Source of the DNA: Hymenolepis diminuta
Lineage: Eukaryota > Platyhelminthes > Cestoda > Cyclophyllidea > Hymenolepididae
Assembly (NCBI GenBank): GCA_900708905.1
Contig: CAADRB010000002.1
Coordinates: 3,855,480-3,919,479, forward strand
Reading direction: 5' to 3'
DNA length: 64,000 nt
Part shown: one piece after another, positions 61,897-64,000 of the stretch
How the letters are laid out: every line of letters starts with the position of its first letter
Numbering within the stretch: the stretch's first letter is position 1
Translations under genes and position numbers: made by a program
Notes under the pieces: model-generated
Database searches by the model: none
Told to the model about the DNA's origin: nothing
What the model saw: the letters and a program-made list of their open reading frames with translations, nothing else

Positions 61897-64000
61897 GTGC
61901 TACACCTCAGCCTCTCCCCTCTCTCTAACACTCTCTAGGTATCCATATGAACAAAAGTGTTATCTACGTGTTTGTTTCAATTAATTATGCTTGTTTATAA
62001 ATTATGCCGCTTTGATGTCGCGTAATATGAAATATAAATCGATTTAAGCAAATCGGGTAAATTGTATTATTTGCCTCTTGAAAATTACTAAGTTGTGTAA
62101 AAAATGAATTTAGTCTGACCTTTAATGTTTATGATAATTTTATAGGATTAAATAATAAAATTATTTAACGGGTTTGATTCAAACAAATTACAATGTCTCA
62201 AAATTTTCTAACGACCTAAATGCGATGCAAACTTTTACACTTATAATTATTTGTAAATTAAATGTGAAAATGTTGCATGCAAAGCACTTGTTTATCGTTT
62301 ATTTTGACTCTTTGAAAAATATTTGTTTGATTATGTTCTCACTATAAAATAGCATCTTTTGTTTGTTTACTCATGTAAACTCCATAATAATCTAGTGTAT
62401 TGTCTGACCTCTAAGGTATTTATCCAGTAAAAAAGCACTTTGCTATTTAATTCTTAATTACATTTAACTATTAGCAGGGCACTCCAAATTATGAAAAGCC
62501 TTTTGGAACAAAATCATAATATTAAATTAATTTGACTTCCGCTATCTGCTGTACATGAGGAATGTAATGTATTCTCGGATCTAAGAGATCAACCAAAAAT
62601 ACACTTTTTCTACGTATTTGGTCTTTATATTTATAAGTTCAAGTGGTCAAGTGAAAACTGATCGTTATAATTAAATTGCAACTTATTTTTTAAAATTTGT
62701 TCATTATTTAATAAACCTTAATAATGCACCAGAAAAGTGCGAGCTTATAACTTCACAAATTGTTTAAAAGAAAATCATAGTTATTCTACATGAAAGTCTA
62801 TTTTAATAATGATATTTTTGAATTATTAAAACTTTATACAAGATGATTTATCAGTCATGTATATAGACCCTAACATCTGTTTGCGAAGCGGATTTATTGT
62901 CTTGGTAACTGTCGATAAATAATTTGGTATACCATTTGAATGACCGATTTATTGCACAATCTATGGTTTCGGTTAGAAAAAGTTAACTCACTGAAGTTTC
63001 ATTTTTTCAATGTTCGAATCAATTGTTTTATGAAAAATTGGGGTTTAATAATAGAATTATCAATGGAATTGTAGTAGTCTTGAAATATTTGAAAATAGGT
63101 GGCGATGTCTTACATCATCGGTGGTGTACTCTCGTGGGTTAACATTTCGTCCTATAACATGGGTTCGAATATTTGCAAATGAAAAATGATTAATTTGATT
63201 AGTTAGAGGTAATCAGGAGATAATTAATCAACCATGAATCTCTCTATCGTGTTATATGAGACTCCCATCGTTGTCGGTCTTAAATGTTCACTGGAAGAGG
63301 GCCATTTTCTGCTAACGTAACTTCTTCACTCAGATCAGGGTTAGAAATGACTATATACGGAAATCTCTTGACAGGAATATCTTGGAAATTACTGACAATG
63401 AATTCTAAATCAGAATTACGCTTTTTATTAATATAAACCTATCAATAGTTAAACTTACAGGCTGTGAACTGAGGCTTGTCTAAAAACAAGCGCAATGAGA
63501 TTGTATGTTTGGTTCAGAAACAATGGAAAATACGTGGGTAAAAAGTGCGCATTAATGCAGAAATGAAAAATTTTAGGTGATTTGATTTGGCTGAAATAAT
63601 TACTGGGTTGGCTTAATTCAATGGTGGATTTTTGAAAATGTTATACATCACAGTAAAACAATTTCTGTTATCTAATTTTAAAGTGGAGGAGTTTAGCAAG
63701 TTCTGCGTAATTAATGCAGTCTTGTCTGGAATAGTTATGCTATTTTGCTCTCAAAATTGGCAGATTCATTTTCATTTAACTTCCATTTTGGATAAATTAG
63801 TAGCAAAATTAGTACTCTTTAAGAGAATGAAAAGAAGATTGAAAATTTTTGCTGCTTACTATTACACGCAGAGTAATACTAAAACAGTTTTCTTTACTAT
63901 CTTTCCCAAGAAATAGTATCATTCTCATAGTTCATAGCATTTTATAGTTGTTTTCATACCTATGTTAAGCCCACCAAGCCAGGATTTTCTCATAAGTCTC
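61897..64000. other. Non-coding stretch, no gene seen
   Basis: AT-rich. A 94-codon open frame at 63632-63916 has no recognisable domain. Around 63115-63180 a TGGGTTCGAATATTTGC stretch resembles a tRNA B-box, and may be another very worn SINE-like head. Confidence 0.45.

Noticed and set aside
63110..63200. Intact tRNA gene suggested by a GGGTTCGAAT stretch
   Set aside because: Only the B-box-like part is present; no acceptor stem or anticodon arm could be folded around it.
63632..63916. 94-codon open frame, plus strand, near the right edge
   Set aside because: No known motif and AT-rich codon use like the surroundings; could be an exon of a gene beyond the window, but nothing supports it.
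1..64000. CRISPR arrays, bacterial operons or prophage
   Set aside because: Genes are spliced with GT-AG introns throughout; no arrays of evenly spaced short repeats were seen. The window is eukaryotic.

Overview
This is eukaryotic nuclear DNA, and I read it as a parasitic flatworm, most likely a tapeworm. Three things point there. (1) The intron-rich genes are readable by hand with GT-AG borders, and many introns are only 31-45 or about 70-90 nt long, mixed with introns of several kilobases. (2) At 59.5-61.9 kb there is a flatworm-type tegument protein (EF-hands fused to a dynein light chain). (3) The base composition is AT-rich, as in hymenolepid-like cestodes. The species cannot be fixed from sequence alone.

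Layout. 1-7.6 kb holds no host gene, but contains a duplicated segment, a SINE-like copy and a dead mariner transposon (4.43-5.40 kb). 7.6-23.9 kb (minus strand) is the 3' part of an unrecognised Ser/Pro-rich gene whose long introns hold a Ty3/gypsy integrase remnant and several repeats. 24-30.7 kb holds repeats, two possible exons of a further or the same minus-strand gene, and a perfect three-unit heat-shock element. 30.8-32.9 kb (minus) is a complete cytosolic seryl-tRNA synthetase in 8 exons. 34.8-35.7 kb (plus) is a small secreted, probably GPI-anchored Ly6/uPAR protein. 37.1-42.7 kb (plus) is a SUGP1-type splicing factor in 13 exons. Only 148 bp after it comes Beclin-1 (42.8-48.3 kb, plus, 10 exons), whose start codon sits directly behind a splice acceptor. 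That arrangement suggests a trans-spliced two-gene transcript. 51.1-55.1 kb (minus) is a PWWP2-type chromatin protein. 59.5-61.9 kb (plus) is the tegument protein.

All exon borders were read by eye and checked by phase: in each of the named genes every exon joins in frame and the total is a multiple of three. The exception is one SUGP1 exon (about 37418-37540), where my hand count carries a one-base uncertainty.

The genes do not form one pathway; they are mostly housekeeping (translation, splicing, autophagy, chromatin) plus two surface/tegument genes. The most interesting signals are the candidate SUGP1-BECN1 operon, the loss in this Beclin-1 of the aromatic finger and of the BH3 Gly-Asp pair, and a dispersed tRNA-derived SINE-like family with at least seven copies in the window, several of them inside introns.
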